Origin: Sapria himalayana
Taxonomy: Eukaryota > Streptophyta > Magnoliopsida > Malpighiales > Rafflesiaceae
Assembly: GCA_029783825.1 (NCBI GenBank)
Contig: JAREIK010008185.1
Span: forward strand, 1 to 64,000
Reading direction: 5' to 3'
Length of the DNA stretch: 64,000 bases
How positions within the stretch are numbered: position 1 is the stretch's first letter; each line of letters opens with the position of its first letter. The notes under the pieces are model-generated. The model was given only the letters and a program-made list of their open reading frames with translations. It searched no databases and was not told where the DNA came from. Positions 35,193-45,451 of this stretch are shown here, piece by piece. Position numbers and translations under genes: made by a program.

Positions 35193-36420
35193 AGTGAAGC
35201 ATCAATAGCAGAGAAAATGAAAATCAGAGCTTGCTTCAGGAAGACACAGAGAAGACGATACCGAGAGAGAGAGAGAGAGAGACTAAGAAGGAATTGGGTT
35301 AGCTCCGAGTGAGGAGAACAAGTGAAGATCAAATTTAAGCTAGTATTGGGGGGGAGTGAAACCGAAACATATCCTCTAAATGGCAGAAATGTGATGGTGA
35401 AGAAAGCATCCATGATAGTCACTTTCTACTCTGCTATCCTTCTTCAACCTCCACTTCCAAGTACAAAACAACTCAATTAAAATGAAGAGAATGAAACAAA
35501 AAAGTTACACTTTCACCCCTAGTTTCACTTTGAATTAATTCTCAACAAGAATCCAAGGGCTCACTGAATTAACTCACAATTTTCATGATCACAAGTCCAC
35601 TCGTGCATGTCCAGATACTTCCTCTCCCAGAACCAAACATGAGAATATAACGTTTCCCCCCCCCCCCTCTTTCTCTCTATTTGTGATTTATGATAAGTTT
35701 ATGCATAATATAAGATGCAAAATAGATCAATTTGGAAGAAGCTGAGAAGAAATGCAAAAAGATCGGAACAAGTTCACATTGATAAAATAGGTTAACCTCA
35801 TCAATTCTAGTAATTCAATGCGTTGTTTTTTGATAAAAGTCAAATGTATGGAAGAGCTGGTATAATTAGTATATTAATGGGGAAACTTACAAGATGCTGC
35901 TAATATGGCCAAGGATATCGGAGACGCGAGCTTGAAGCTGAGCTATTGAAAAAGGCCGAACGTGATGAAGAAGATGCGCTCATTTTTCTAGCGATCGATT
36001 CTTCATTTTATTAAATTAAGTTAAAAATAAAATTAAATTAATCACATAATTTTATTAAATCACCTTTAATTTACATTTTATTTTTATTTCTCTTATGGAT
36101 AAATTAAATATTAATAGATTAATTTTAAAATTAAATATTATTACTTATTTTATAAATAAAAAATTCAATTTTGAATTTAAAAATATTTAATTTTTTTTTA
36201 ATTTTATCATAAGTTTCTGTTTATTTTTAATAAATAATTTTCAACTAAAATTTGATAATTTTTTTATTAATCTAGAGTAAAATTAAAAATATTATTACTT
36301 ATTATACAAAAAAAATACATAAGAAATTAGTTTCAAATCAATAAATTCAAAATTAATTTTTTCACATCCATGACACTAATAAAAGTGACAAGGTTTTTAA
36401 ATTTCAGCCCCTTATTCCTT
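35193..36420. other. Sequence between the two CACTA-2 termini; possible first exon on the - strand
   Basis: This holds a (GA)n run (35262-35281) and a C-run (about 35659-35668), then very AT-rich sequence from 36005. On the - strand at about 35890-35990 a G+C-richer stretch reads QLQARVSDILGHISSIL and is followed by a good splice-donor sequence, GTAAGTTT. In another frame it opens with an ATG and reads MSASSSSRSAFFNSSA. It could be a captured exon, but I do not recognise the gene. Confidence 0.35.
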
Positions 36421-36578
36421 GGCAATTTTTAAGGAGTTAAGAAATTTTCCTAACATTTTAGTGTTAACAATGACACATCTAATAAGTGTCATTAAATATC
36501 TAATTACAAATATAATAATGACATTTTATAAAAGCGTCAAGGTATAAAACGTCATTAATTTGAGGTTTTGTTGTAGTG
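36421..36578 (+). repeat. CACTA-2 3' terminal repeat, copy 2
   Basis: The second direct copy ends TTTTGTTGTAGTG at 36578, so the - strand begins CACTACAACAAAACC, a typical CACTA terminal inverted repeat. The hairpin AATGACAC/GTGTCATT is kept (36469-36476 and 36486-36493), and motifs around GTATAAAACGTCATT look like subterminal transposase sites. Sequence related to a different CACTA family starts at 36579. Confidence 0.72.
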
Positions 36579-36893
36579 AGTAATTAATAATTTTCGACTG
36601 AATATGTACAAAAAATTCCCTAGCTAAATTAGCAATGGAAAAATCCCTAGCTATTTTTATTCCAATGCTATTTTCACAATTTTTTTTTACAAAAAATTTG
36701 ATTACATATTTTTAAATTCTTATATTAAATTGAATAAAAACATTTACTATAAACCATTATTTATAATTTACAAAAAGTATTAGTTTATAAATTTTTTTAA
36801 TACAATAGTTACATAGTTAAAACTAAAACATTACATAGGTATATATTCATTTAAAACTAAATCATCATTCTCATCATTAGCTGATGCATTGTG

Positions 36894-37130
36894 CTAGCCT
36901 CTCCTCCTTGGGAACTCTGCTAGAACTCTATGTACTATTTGTCTTTTAAAGAGCACTTACGGTGACTCCATATAAGGCATCTACTTTTGTATTGCATTTG
37001 ATACTGCTCATAAAAAGTATTTTGAACTTCCTCAACAACATAATCATCAACACTAAAATCACAAATCAAAGCTACAATAATATTAACTAATAAAAGGTTC
37101 ACTCTAAACACAAAAGTAAAACCAAGCATA
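36894..37130 (-). pseudogene. TnpA-like ORF, 3' end (left arm of CACTA-1)
   Basis: On the - strand VVEEVQNTFYEQYQMQYKS runs in one frame. The neighbouring frame has YMES, then QIV, and PRRRG before TAG at 36894-36896. The same C-terminal pattern (YMES, LVAL, QIA, then a basic end) occurs at 44850-44946 on the + strand and at 52609-52690 on the - strand, just upstream of CACTA-type ends. In En/Spm elements the TnpA-type protein binds subterminal repeats. This copy is a remnant with frameshifts. Confidence 0.6.
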
Positions 37131-38821
37131 CATGAAGGAAAATATTACTTAATTTTTAGATGTGCTGGTTGACTAGATCTAGCAGCTAAAAGCATCTACA
37201 ACAAAATTATCTCCCAATTTCAAGCATTTTATTGATACCTTTTCATTTATTTTAGGGGCTGCATATACAAAACAATACTTATCATCAAGCATTTTCCAGT
37301 CCTTTATTGATGCTTCGTATACAAATGCAAATAGAGGCTTATATTTTTTACTGAGAAGATGATGAAATATAGTTATGAAAAATAAAGAGATAAAACCAAT
37401 CAAAAAAATAACAAGCCAGAAAAAAGAATGAACCAATATACTTATCAAGAAATTATTTCAAAATGTTACAAACATATCAAAATAAACTATAATAAATATT
37501 GGAACATAAAAGATTTATGTAAAGAAAATATATTTTGCTTAGAGCTAGATTTAGCTATTACACACATGATTGACAATCAAATAAACCTAATATAAACAAT
37601 TTGTTATCTGTTACAAAAACATCTAGCTAAAAATCACAAAAAATAGCATGTACTTAGTTATCTTATTTGGCACAAAGAAGCCCATCAGTTCAATTTTATC
37701 AGTGACTCTTACCATGAGCTTTAGACTTAGTTTTAGGTTGCATTAGGACACTTCCTAATTAAATCCTTAACAATAGCCAATAGCCAGCATGCATTTTGCA
37801 CATCCAAATATACAAACTACTCTCCACAAATAGCAACACTCACTTTGTGATTAACATCCAAATCCACAGACTATATGAATGGCAAAATACATGGAGCATG
37901 CATACCTAGTGTGCAACAACAACATCCACACAATGTGAATGCATTATATCACATATGCATGAAGTATATATACGAATCTGTGCATATAATCAATCCAAGC
38001 ATACCATTGTGATTCATGATTTTGGTACTTGTAATGATTTACCACGAATATCCAGATTGATACTTTGTGCATGAGTAGGATCTTCACCCATTTTTATAAT
38101 TGTGGTAACAACTTGACTTTATATGATGTCATATAGACACAAATATCTACTATATAATTTATATAGAAAATGCAATATATGGTAACTCAATTTTATTACT
38201 AGAACTAGTAAGCAAAGTCTTATGAGAGAATATATAATAGCTAGGCAAAAATGAATTGGGAAAAATAAACACCAGAATCAAAACACACACTTTTGCATTA
38301 AGATAAACGATGAAGAGTAAGGGTAGAAAGCATATCTCAAATCAATAAAAATCTCATGGCTGAAGGAAATCTCTCTTACTCGACTATTAGGTTATGATGT
38401 ATCCATGTCGGAGAGAGAAGCAGAGGCGCTTGATGCTAGTCAAAGTTATCTTGCTCTAGACAACTAGATAGTGTTTTTGTAGTTTTAAATTCTCAAAATG
38501 TTTAATTTTTCATTATAAAAATATTAATTAAACAATAAATATAAAAAAACATAAAGACTCAACTTTTTTTATTTATCAAATTATTTTCAACTAGTTAATG
38601 TGCATGTAGCACGGCACACATGAAAAAAACACCTTACAATTTTTAATTATTAAATTAATTACACAATAAATATATTAACAACTTCAAAAAATAGATGTTT
38701 GGCCTTCCAACAAGAACAAAATTAAATGGCTACAAAATTTGCAAACTTCATATAGCAAGGCACACATGAAAAAATTATTGGTCTTCAAGCCACTCTCCTA
38801 AAAGTTATAAACACTCTTTAT

Positions 38822-38857
<36 letters not shown>

Positions 38858-39118
38858 TTTATCATCTACTTCTAAACTTGTTAAATCACATTATAATCAC
38901 TCATCTCAGATATATATAAATATATCAATAAGTATAGAAGATCGTGGAAAAAATTAAATGGCTTATAAAATGGGTCTAACCAGCAAAATCATGGAGCTTA
39001 TGATGATTGTTTTGGTAGATAACTTTGATTGTTTGATATTCTACAAACGAAGTCATCATAATTTGAAAAATAAGATTGTGTTTAACAAGAACATTTTAAA
39101 AGTTGTAAAAAAGTAGTT
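37131..39118. other. CACTA-1 interior, unassigned
   Basis: AT-rich with no clear gene. A - strand frame at 37179-37448 (KPLFAFVYEASIKDWKMLDD, then LGDNFVVDAFSC) and a - strand stretch near 38035-38095 (GEDPTHAQSINLDIRGKSL) look more protein-like than their surroundings, but I do not recognise them. A (TA)n run lies at about 38826-38855. Confidence 0.4.
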
Positions 39119-41788
39119 TTGGAGTATAGGAGCAAGAAGATCAGGGTTCATTTCAGAAGACCTTCCATTATCCAAATGGTCAAGATCAAGAACTCAATGA
39201 CATTAGGAACATCAAAGAACTTATCAGAGACATTATTAAGAGAGACTAAGTTGGTGAATTCCAGAGTTGATTTTCCTACCTCACCATCATCACCACTTCC
39301 AGGATCTTCAAATTTCATAGCATTAATTTTAATTTCAGGTAAGAAGACATTTTTTTGCATTTTTCCAAATGAAAATTCAGAATGATAGTTCCCTTACTTT
39401 GCCCGAAACAACTCTTTCAATGCTTAAAATGACAGTATTTAATCAAAAAAGCAATGTGTGAGTGTAGAGAAATGAGCCATTTTTGCTACCTGCAACACTT
39501 TCAAGCATACGAATAGTTATGAAACATGTTGGTGATGGAGGAAGATATAGTTTCCAAAATCTTTAAATTAAAATCTAAATGAGTCATATTTCATTAAAGT
39601 TAGATACATTCTAATACATTAATAGAATCTATCACAATAGGCAAAGAATGATTAGAATAATTGTAGCTTGTATAAGCTCTTCTAATGCTTCATCATGCCT
39701 ATTTACTCTTTAGGTTGTGTTTGATTGGATAAAATTGAAGGGTGATATGATTTGATTATATTAAAAGAAAGTAGTATTAATAATCTCATTTCAGATTTAA
39801 ATATCTATGAATTAGCATGGAATATACTTAGACATAAAGATATACAAAACTTATTTTACACATTTATAAGACAATCACTATAAATGAGAGATTTCCTAAG
39901 AATTTATAGTAATTTATAAGTAGCTCCAATTATAATTGATATATTTTCAAATCCAATTTTCAAATTCTTGTGGAATTCAAATAATGGATGAATATGTTCT
40001 TCCATTTGGTCTTCAATTTCATGACTTATTCAAATATTCAAATATATATATTTGTCTATCTAATAAGATATAATATCTTTATGTGATGACAAAAATTTGT
40101 CAAAACTCTAATAACAATAAGTCTCAAATTCAAGATTTATCATGCATGATCTTTTCAATCTTTTGAGGTAAGCCTGTCAAGATAAGATATTGGTACAATT
40201 TATTTTCTTATCTAGCCTTCATTTTTAAAATGCTTCCATATATTAGGATAAGATAAGATAGATATGAAGATCACATTCACACTCAACTACACAAGGGGCT
40301 TGCTTTTACAAGATTTATAAAAAAAGATAAATATCTCGATTAATTTTACTCAGTAACTTTGAAGAGACTGTGTTAGAATAGACTATGTAATATAAAAATT
40401 TCTCAAGCGATCAATCATCTTAATATATTTTTCTCTCATAAAAAAAGTTAACTACATAGTTATTAAGAAAACCAATATTAGTATTTATATAATTACACAA
40501 CACATTTGTAAAAGATAAAATAAGCAATGAAAATAATATACCAAAATACCTATACGCAACCCCTCATCCTTCTAATCCTACCACCCAAAGATTAATAAAT
40601 ATTAGTTTAAGCTAACATCCAATGTAGAGTCAATCATCTTTATATCATAGTTTATTAGCATTTTCTTGTGAATTAAGGTGAAAGTAAAACATTAGGTTGA
40701 GATTGCTCTAAACAAACAATATTTAGAGCTAAAGTTACAAAAAAGGGTAGCCTACCTTACTTTTAAGGCCTACTCTAATGTAGCCCTATTGTGGAGAAAA
40801 TTTCTTGTGAATCACTGAATGGTATAGAATAACTGCCAAGACAACCAAAATAAAGATATCAAATTCACAAAATAAATGTTAAAAATTTTTATGAAAAATC
40901 AAAATTTCATTTATGCATTACTATACCATCAATTCCATCTCTTCCCTTCGCCAATATCGCTGTATCAATAGATCTATTGGTTTTATACCCCTACAACTGG
41001 AGGGTCTAGTTAATTAACTAATGCAAATCACACATTATACAAACCAAACTTGAGATTAAGAAAACCCAAAAACATATACACATAGTACATTATGGTTTGA
41101 GTTATAGCTAAAATAACAAATTAAATGCAAACTAAAAGACCAATTAGCAAATAAGTTAGATTCAACCAAAAGGATAATTAACACATTTAAAGAATGTTTG
41201 GTAAATTACTTGAATTATTAAATAAAAAAAATATTTTTATTTATTATCAATATAACTTATGAATGTAAATATTTTATTTATTATCATTATAACTTATGGT
41301 GATTCTATCAAGCAAAATTATGTTGGTAGAGATATAGCTTATTTTTTTAACTCCACAACTCATCAAGCAACAATTGTTCAACTTACCAGGGAAGCCATTC
41401 ATTGTACAACTGCTTGTGAATAATATCAGTGTGCCCATCAAGCTCCTCAACCATGCTGCCTCTATAGAAATAGAAGTCCCATCTATCGAAAGAATACAGA
41501 TTAGTTTTCTATCAAGAAGTTAAGAAAATTTTACGAAGACGAGAAATTATACAAAAGAACCTTACCCATATCTAGAAGAACCTAAAGAAATGAGAGTTTG
41601 GAAAATGGATTCGCAAGTCCCATCAAAAACATCAACAACCTTTATAGCAGAAAGATCATCTCAATGCTAAAAGCAAAATTTCTCGCTTTGAAAAATGAAG
41701 CAAACAAGCTACAAGCCACAGTTCTCAGAACTTAAACTTACTCTGTCATGACTGCCACAATCCTTTGCTTCCATGAAAAGTCGCAACC
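39119..41788 (-). pseudogene. EDR2-like START-domain gene fragment, with introns
   Basis: This is a broken piece of a gene of the ENHANCED DISEASE RESISTANCE 2-like family (PH, START and DUF1336 lipid-binding proteins). Exons on the - strand, with splice sites that keep phase, are 41788-41742 (GLRLFMEAKDCGSHDR), 41666-41566 (AIKVVDVFDGTCESIFQTL), 41482-41387 (WDFYFYRGSMVEELDGHTDI, HKQLYNEWLPW), 40990-40927 (DLLIQRYWRREE) and 40832-40761 (VILYHSVIHKKFSPQ, GYIRVGLKS). A later exon lies at about 39350-39119 (GSGDDGEVGKSTLEFTN, DKFFDVPN). The PH part and at least one exon between 39400 and 40760 were not found. Disruptions are TGA for the Trp of HWDD, a frameshift after WRREE and TAG after SPQ. 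The gene identity is from memory of the family's conserved motifs. Confidence 0.78.
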
Positions 41789-42992
41789 CTATAATATTTG
41801 GTGCTAATACTTAGCATAAATTAAATTCACAGCCACATTTAAAACATGCTAAGAAGTTTGAAAAAAGGCTAGATATTTCCATTCTGACAACCAAATATTT
41901 TTCAATGAAAGGGTGCAATCACATCGAATGTCATTGCATCTGTGTGAAATCTCGTGAAACATTTTATAGATCTTTTATGGATGAAGAAGACCTGTATAGC
42001 ATAATAATGATTCATACCTAAAGTCGATCATGATGATTTAAAGTGTTGTATAGCATGAAAATGAAGAATACCTATAAATAGAAGATGAGGATGAGAATCA
42101 TCAAACAGGCAAAAAACTTTCAAGGAGTTTGGAGAGAAATGAATCAGTACTCGCATGTGCTTATTTTGTATTAACAGTTACTCTGCCATTACTAGAGACA
42201 CGAATGCATGAGTTTATTATTATGCTTTTAACTTGTTCCTAATATGATGCTTTGATTAGCCATGTTGATGAAATAAAAATGCTACCAAAACTATGAAGCC
42301 ATGAATCCGAAAAGAAAACATAACTAATTTCCAGTAAAATTTATAATATCCGCCAAACTGCCATGAAGATCTAAGCATTTAACATGCATAATTACCACAT
42401 TTTTTTTGAAATGGGTATTGACTTGATACACTTGAGATTATTCATTCACAAAGATAAGAAAAATTGTTTAAGTTCTTGAATGTCTTGCCCTAGCATTTTT
42501 ATATTTCGAGAAAACTCAAGAAAAATGTATTTAAATATATAGAAAAAAAAGAGACAAAAATTAAAAAGCAAAATAAAATTATAATAATTTATTAATTTCA
42601 ATTAAAAAAATTAAATACAATTTTATTTAACCATAAATGATATTATTTCACTGATAAAAAAACTTATGGTTAATAGGTAATGAAATTTTAATGGTTATTT
42701 TTTGTAATATTATTTATTAATTAATGAAATTAATTTTAGAAATAAAAACATTTATTAATCTCTTTAAAAAAGAAGAAGAAAAAATATTACTACTAACCTT
42801 GAAACTAATAATTGGTAATCAAATTTTTATATTATTTCATTAATTTAAAAAACATATTTATAATATAACCATAAATAAATTGTAAAAATGTATAACTATA
42901 CAAAAATTATAAAATTTCATTTTATTTAATATTTATGAATAAATTTTTAATATTATTTCATAAATAAAAAATAATATGAGATTATAAAAAAG

Positions 42993-43035
<43 letters not shown>

Positions 43036-43970
43036 GGTAATCAATTTTAAGAATTCATATTATTTTTTTTGAATATAATATGATATAATTTTAAAGGCAT
43101 AAAATTTTATATTATTTGATTTAATTTATAATTTATAAAATTCCAAATATTACTTAAAGTGAGAAAATCATTAAAAAAAGTTATATTTATTATTTTAATA
43201 AAAATGGAATATTAAAAGCAAATAGTAAAAATCCTACTCAATTCTTTAATTCTTATAAATTTCAGTAGGGTCAAAAAATAAAACTTGATTTTAAATCAAC
43301 TTTAGGGGAAAATTTAATTTTTTTTAGAACAAAAAAATATCATTAGTAATATTTTAAATAACTTTTTCTAAACCCTTAAAACACTTGAAGTGTTTAATTA
43401 ATTACCACACAAAGATATTATTTTTTAAATCTACAATTTTTTTTTTGATTTAATTAAAATATCTATGTATTTATCTTTAAGTTTCAATTTATTTTTTTTA
43501 AAATTTTATGAAAAATTTGCAATTTTTTTTATAATTCAAAATTTTCAAATGTTTTAATAATTATTTTTTTAAAGACTCCTATAATCATTAAAATATTTTT
43601 TTAAACTTTAAATAATATGAATATTTACTTGTTTATTCATTAATTGAAATATTTTTGTAAATATATTTTATTTTATTGTACAATTAATTATTTTAGCTTT
43701 TTATTAGTATAAATTTTTATATATATTCATTCATTTATTAAAATATCTTTAAAAATGATTTTAATTATAAAATTAATTATTTAATGTTTTTTTATTACAT
43801 ATTTTTAAATTTCATAATTAACATGACTTTATTAACATAATGAAGCATTATATTTTTTAAAATCTATGATAACTGCTAGGTTAATGCACAATGTTAAAAT
43901 GTCTTCTTTCTACTTATCGAAAAATTGTAGCTGCTAATATTTGTTTGGACCATTTCTACATCTTTTTTAG
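41789..43970. other. CACTA-1 interior between the two gene fragments
   Basis: No gene was recognised. It may hold degraded introns of the EDR2-like fragment to about 42200. From 42500 it is extremely AT-rich, with a (TA)n run at about 43000-43033 and many poly-T tracts. Confidence 0.5.
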
Positions 43971-44233
43971 ATGACTCTACTTTCAAGAATACATCACAGA
44001 AACTTATACAATTCATTGGATATCGTCAAGATGGAGGCTGTATGCTTGTTTATGAGTTCATGCCCAATGGAACATTGAAGGAGCATATTTATAGTAACTT
44101 ATATCGTATATATAGTTTAATCGATATCAACTGAGGCAGTCATTAATGCATGTAACATTGATCGACTAGTTCACCAATATAAAAATTATCAATTGGATCA
44201 TGTGGCTCGATATTGTAGAAGATGCTGCAAAAG
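43971..44233 (+). pseudogene. Receptor-like kinase gene fragment (two exons, intron kept)
   Basis: A piece of the kinase N-lobe of a plant LRR receptor-like kinase. Exon 1 begins after the acceptor CTTTTTTAG at 43971: TLLSRIHHRNL, then after a one-base deletion QFIGYRQDGG, CMLVYEFMPNGTLKEHIY. Exon 2 at about 44181-44233 reads INWIMWLDIVEDAAKG and is followed by a GT donor. The HRN, LVYEFMPNGTL and AAKG blocks are canonical for this family. The single-base deletion and the missing remainder make it non-coding. The retained introns show it came from genomic DNA rather than through an mRNA. It sits between CACTA-1 arms. Confidence 0.8.
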
Positions 44234-44290
44234 GTGTTTTTTAAAGTTCTTATTAGTGTTTGATTTATTTTGCAAGCATATTCTATTAAT

Positions 44291-44520
44291 GGGTGCATGG
44301 TCCAATGGGTAGAGATGCCATGAGATGTGGTCCTGTAGACATGTAGTTATGGGGCATATCTGCCTAGAAGTGCATAGTGTGTGTGGTGCAGTGAACCTGC
44401 ATGTGTGCTTAATGTACTGGACGTGCACTGTGTGTATGTTTGATGTAGCCATGTTGTTGTGTGTGCAACATGTGGGTTGTGTTCATTTCATTCTTTTTGT
44501 ATATGTATCAAAGAGAGTGA
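44291..44520 (+). mobile_element. Possible tRNA-derived SINE
   Basis: GGGTGCATGGTCCAATGGGT followed by AGAGATGCC resembles the tRNA-like head of plant SINEs, with a box-A-like TGGTCCAATGGG. A box B at the expected distance (near 44343-44355) is only weak. The stretch is richer in G+C than its surroundings and ends near TTTTTGTATATGTATC. No clear target-site duplication was found, so the call is tentative. Confidence 0.35.
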
Positions 44521-44689
44521 TTTTCTAAGTAGAATCAAGTGAGTAAAAACTATATAGTTGTTATGAAAGTGGCCACTACTTTGGTGGTTCCATAACTATT
44601 TGACTACTATAGTGAATGTTACAAGTTAAGTTTGTAATGGAAAATATAATATTTAAATTATTTATACCTAGCACAACTTTTTTATATTT

Positions 44690-44946
44690 TATTTTATCAC
44701 GGGAACTCTTGGAGAAACATATGACAACTCCTTCTAAGCTAGTTGAGGGTTTTCATGGACATTTAGATAACTCGTTTGAAGGAAGAAATGTAGGAAATGA
44801 AAGAAGTGAATGATGTGATGAAAGAAATGAAGAATGCAATGCAATACCATATGACCTACATGGAGTCATAGTTAGTGGCCTTGGTGAGACAGATAGCACA
44901 ATGAGTTCCAGTAGAGTACCCACGTAAGAGAGCCAAGCACAAATGA
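44690..44946 (+). pseudogene. TnpA-like ORF, 3' end (right arm of CACTA-1)
   Basis: SRELLEKHMTTPSKLVEGFH (44698 on) matches SQELMEERVIATHQQVEGS on the - strand of CACTA-3 (53108 down). A shifted frame gives MTYMES, stop, LVALVRQIAQ and PRKRAKHK before TGA at 44944-44946, matching the C-terminus in CACTA-3. Frameshifts make it a remnant. It reads toward the element end at 45451. Confidence 0.65.
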
Positions 44947-45175
44947 ACCATCTAATGATGAGGATGGTGATATAGTTTTAAATGAAGATATAACTATGTT
45001 TTGTTAATTAAAAATAATGGTTTATAGTATATGTTATTTTTCAATTTAAAATAAAAATTTAAAAATATGTAATCAAATTTTTTGTAAAAAAATAAAATTG
45101 TCAAAAAATAAAATTGTCAAAATAGTTTTGGAATGAAAATATCTAGGAATTTTTCCCTCGCTAATTTAGCTAGGG

Positions 45176-45207
<32 letters not shown>

Positions 45208-45451
45208 TCAGTTGAAAAATATTAATTCTACTCTTAATTATGATCAAAATTAGCAAGGGAAAAAATATAATTAGCTAGGGAATTTTCATCGTTCTAATAT
45301 TTGCTACGGAATTTTTTTTATTAAAATTTTCAAATAAGCACTTTAGCATGAGAAATTTCCATCATAAATACATCATTATTCTATTTTAGTGACAAACTAG
45401 GCCCAAATAGCTAGAGAACTATTTTCAACCACTTGGGTTTTTTTTGTAGTG
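44947..45451 (+). other. CACTA-1 right subterminal region and terminus
   Basis: It carries several copies of TTAGCTAGGGAATTTT and variants (for example 45150-45180 and 45245-45300) in both orientations, the usual arrangement of transposase-binding subterminal repeats in CACTA elements. A (TA)n run lies at about 45181-45208. The end is TTTTTTTTGTAGTG at 45451 (CACTACAAAAAAAA on the - strand). GATA-type repeat starts at the next base. Confidence 0.75.

Larger units (their letters stand above)
36579..45451. mobile_element. CACTA-1: element with inverted arms carrying host gene fragments
   Basis: The right end is TTTTTTTTGTAGTG at 45451. The arm inside it, about 44820-45235, is an inverted copy of 36579-37030. 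Shared items are the 3' end of a TnpA-like ORF, AAATATGTAATCAAATTTTT, and AATTTAGCTAGGGAATTTT with its relatives. The left arm lacks the outer ~215 bp because CACTA-2 abuts it. Between the arms are exons of an EDR2-like gene (- strand) and a receptor-like kinase (+ strand), with introns kept. No TNP2 gene is seen, so it would depend on an autonomous relative such as CACTA-3. The alternative is two separate CACTA ends that happen to flank ordinary gene debris. Confidence 0.65.

Noticed and set aside
44290..44360. A functional tRNA gene
   Set aside because: Only a box-A-like segment is convincing. No cloverleaf with anticodon arm and acceptor pairing could be built by eye.
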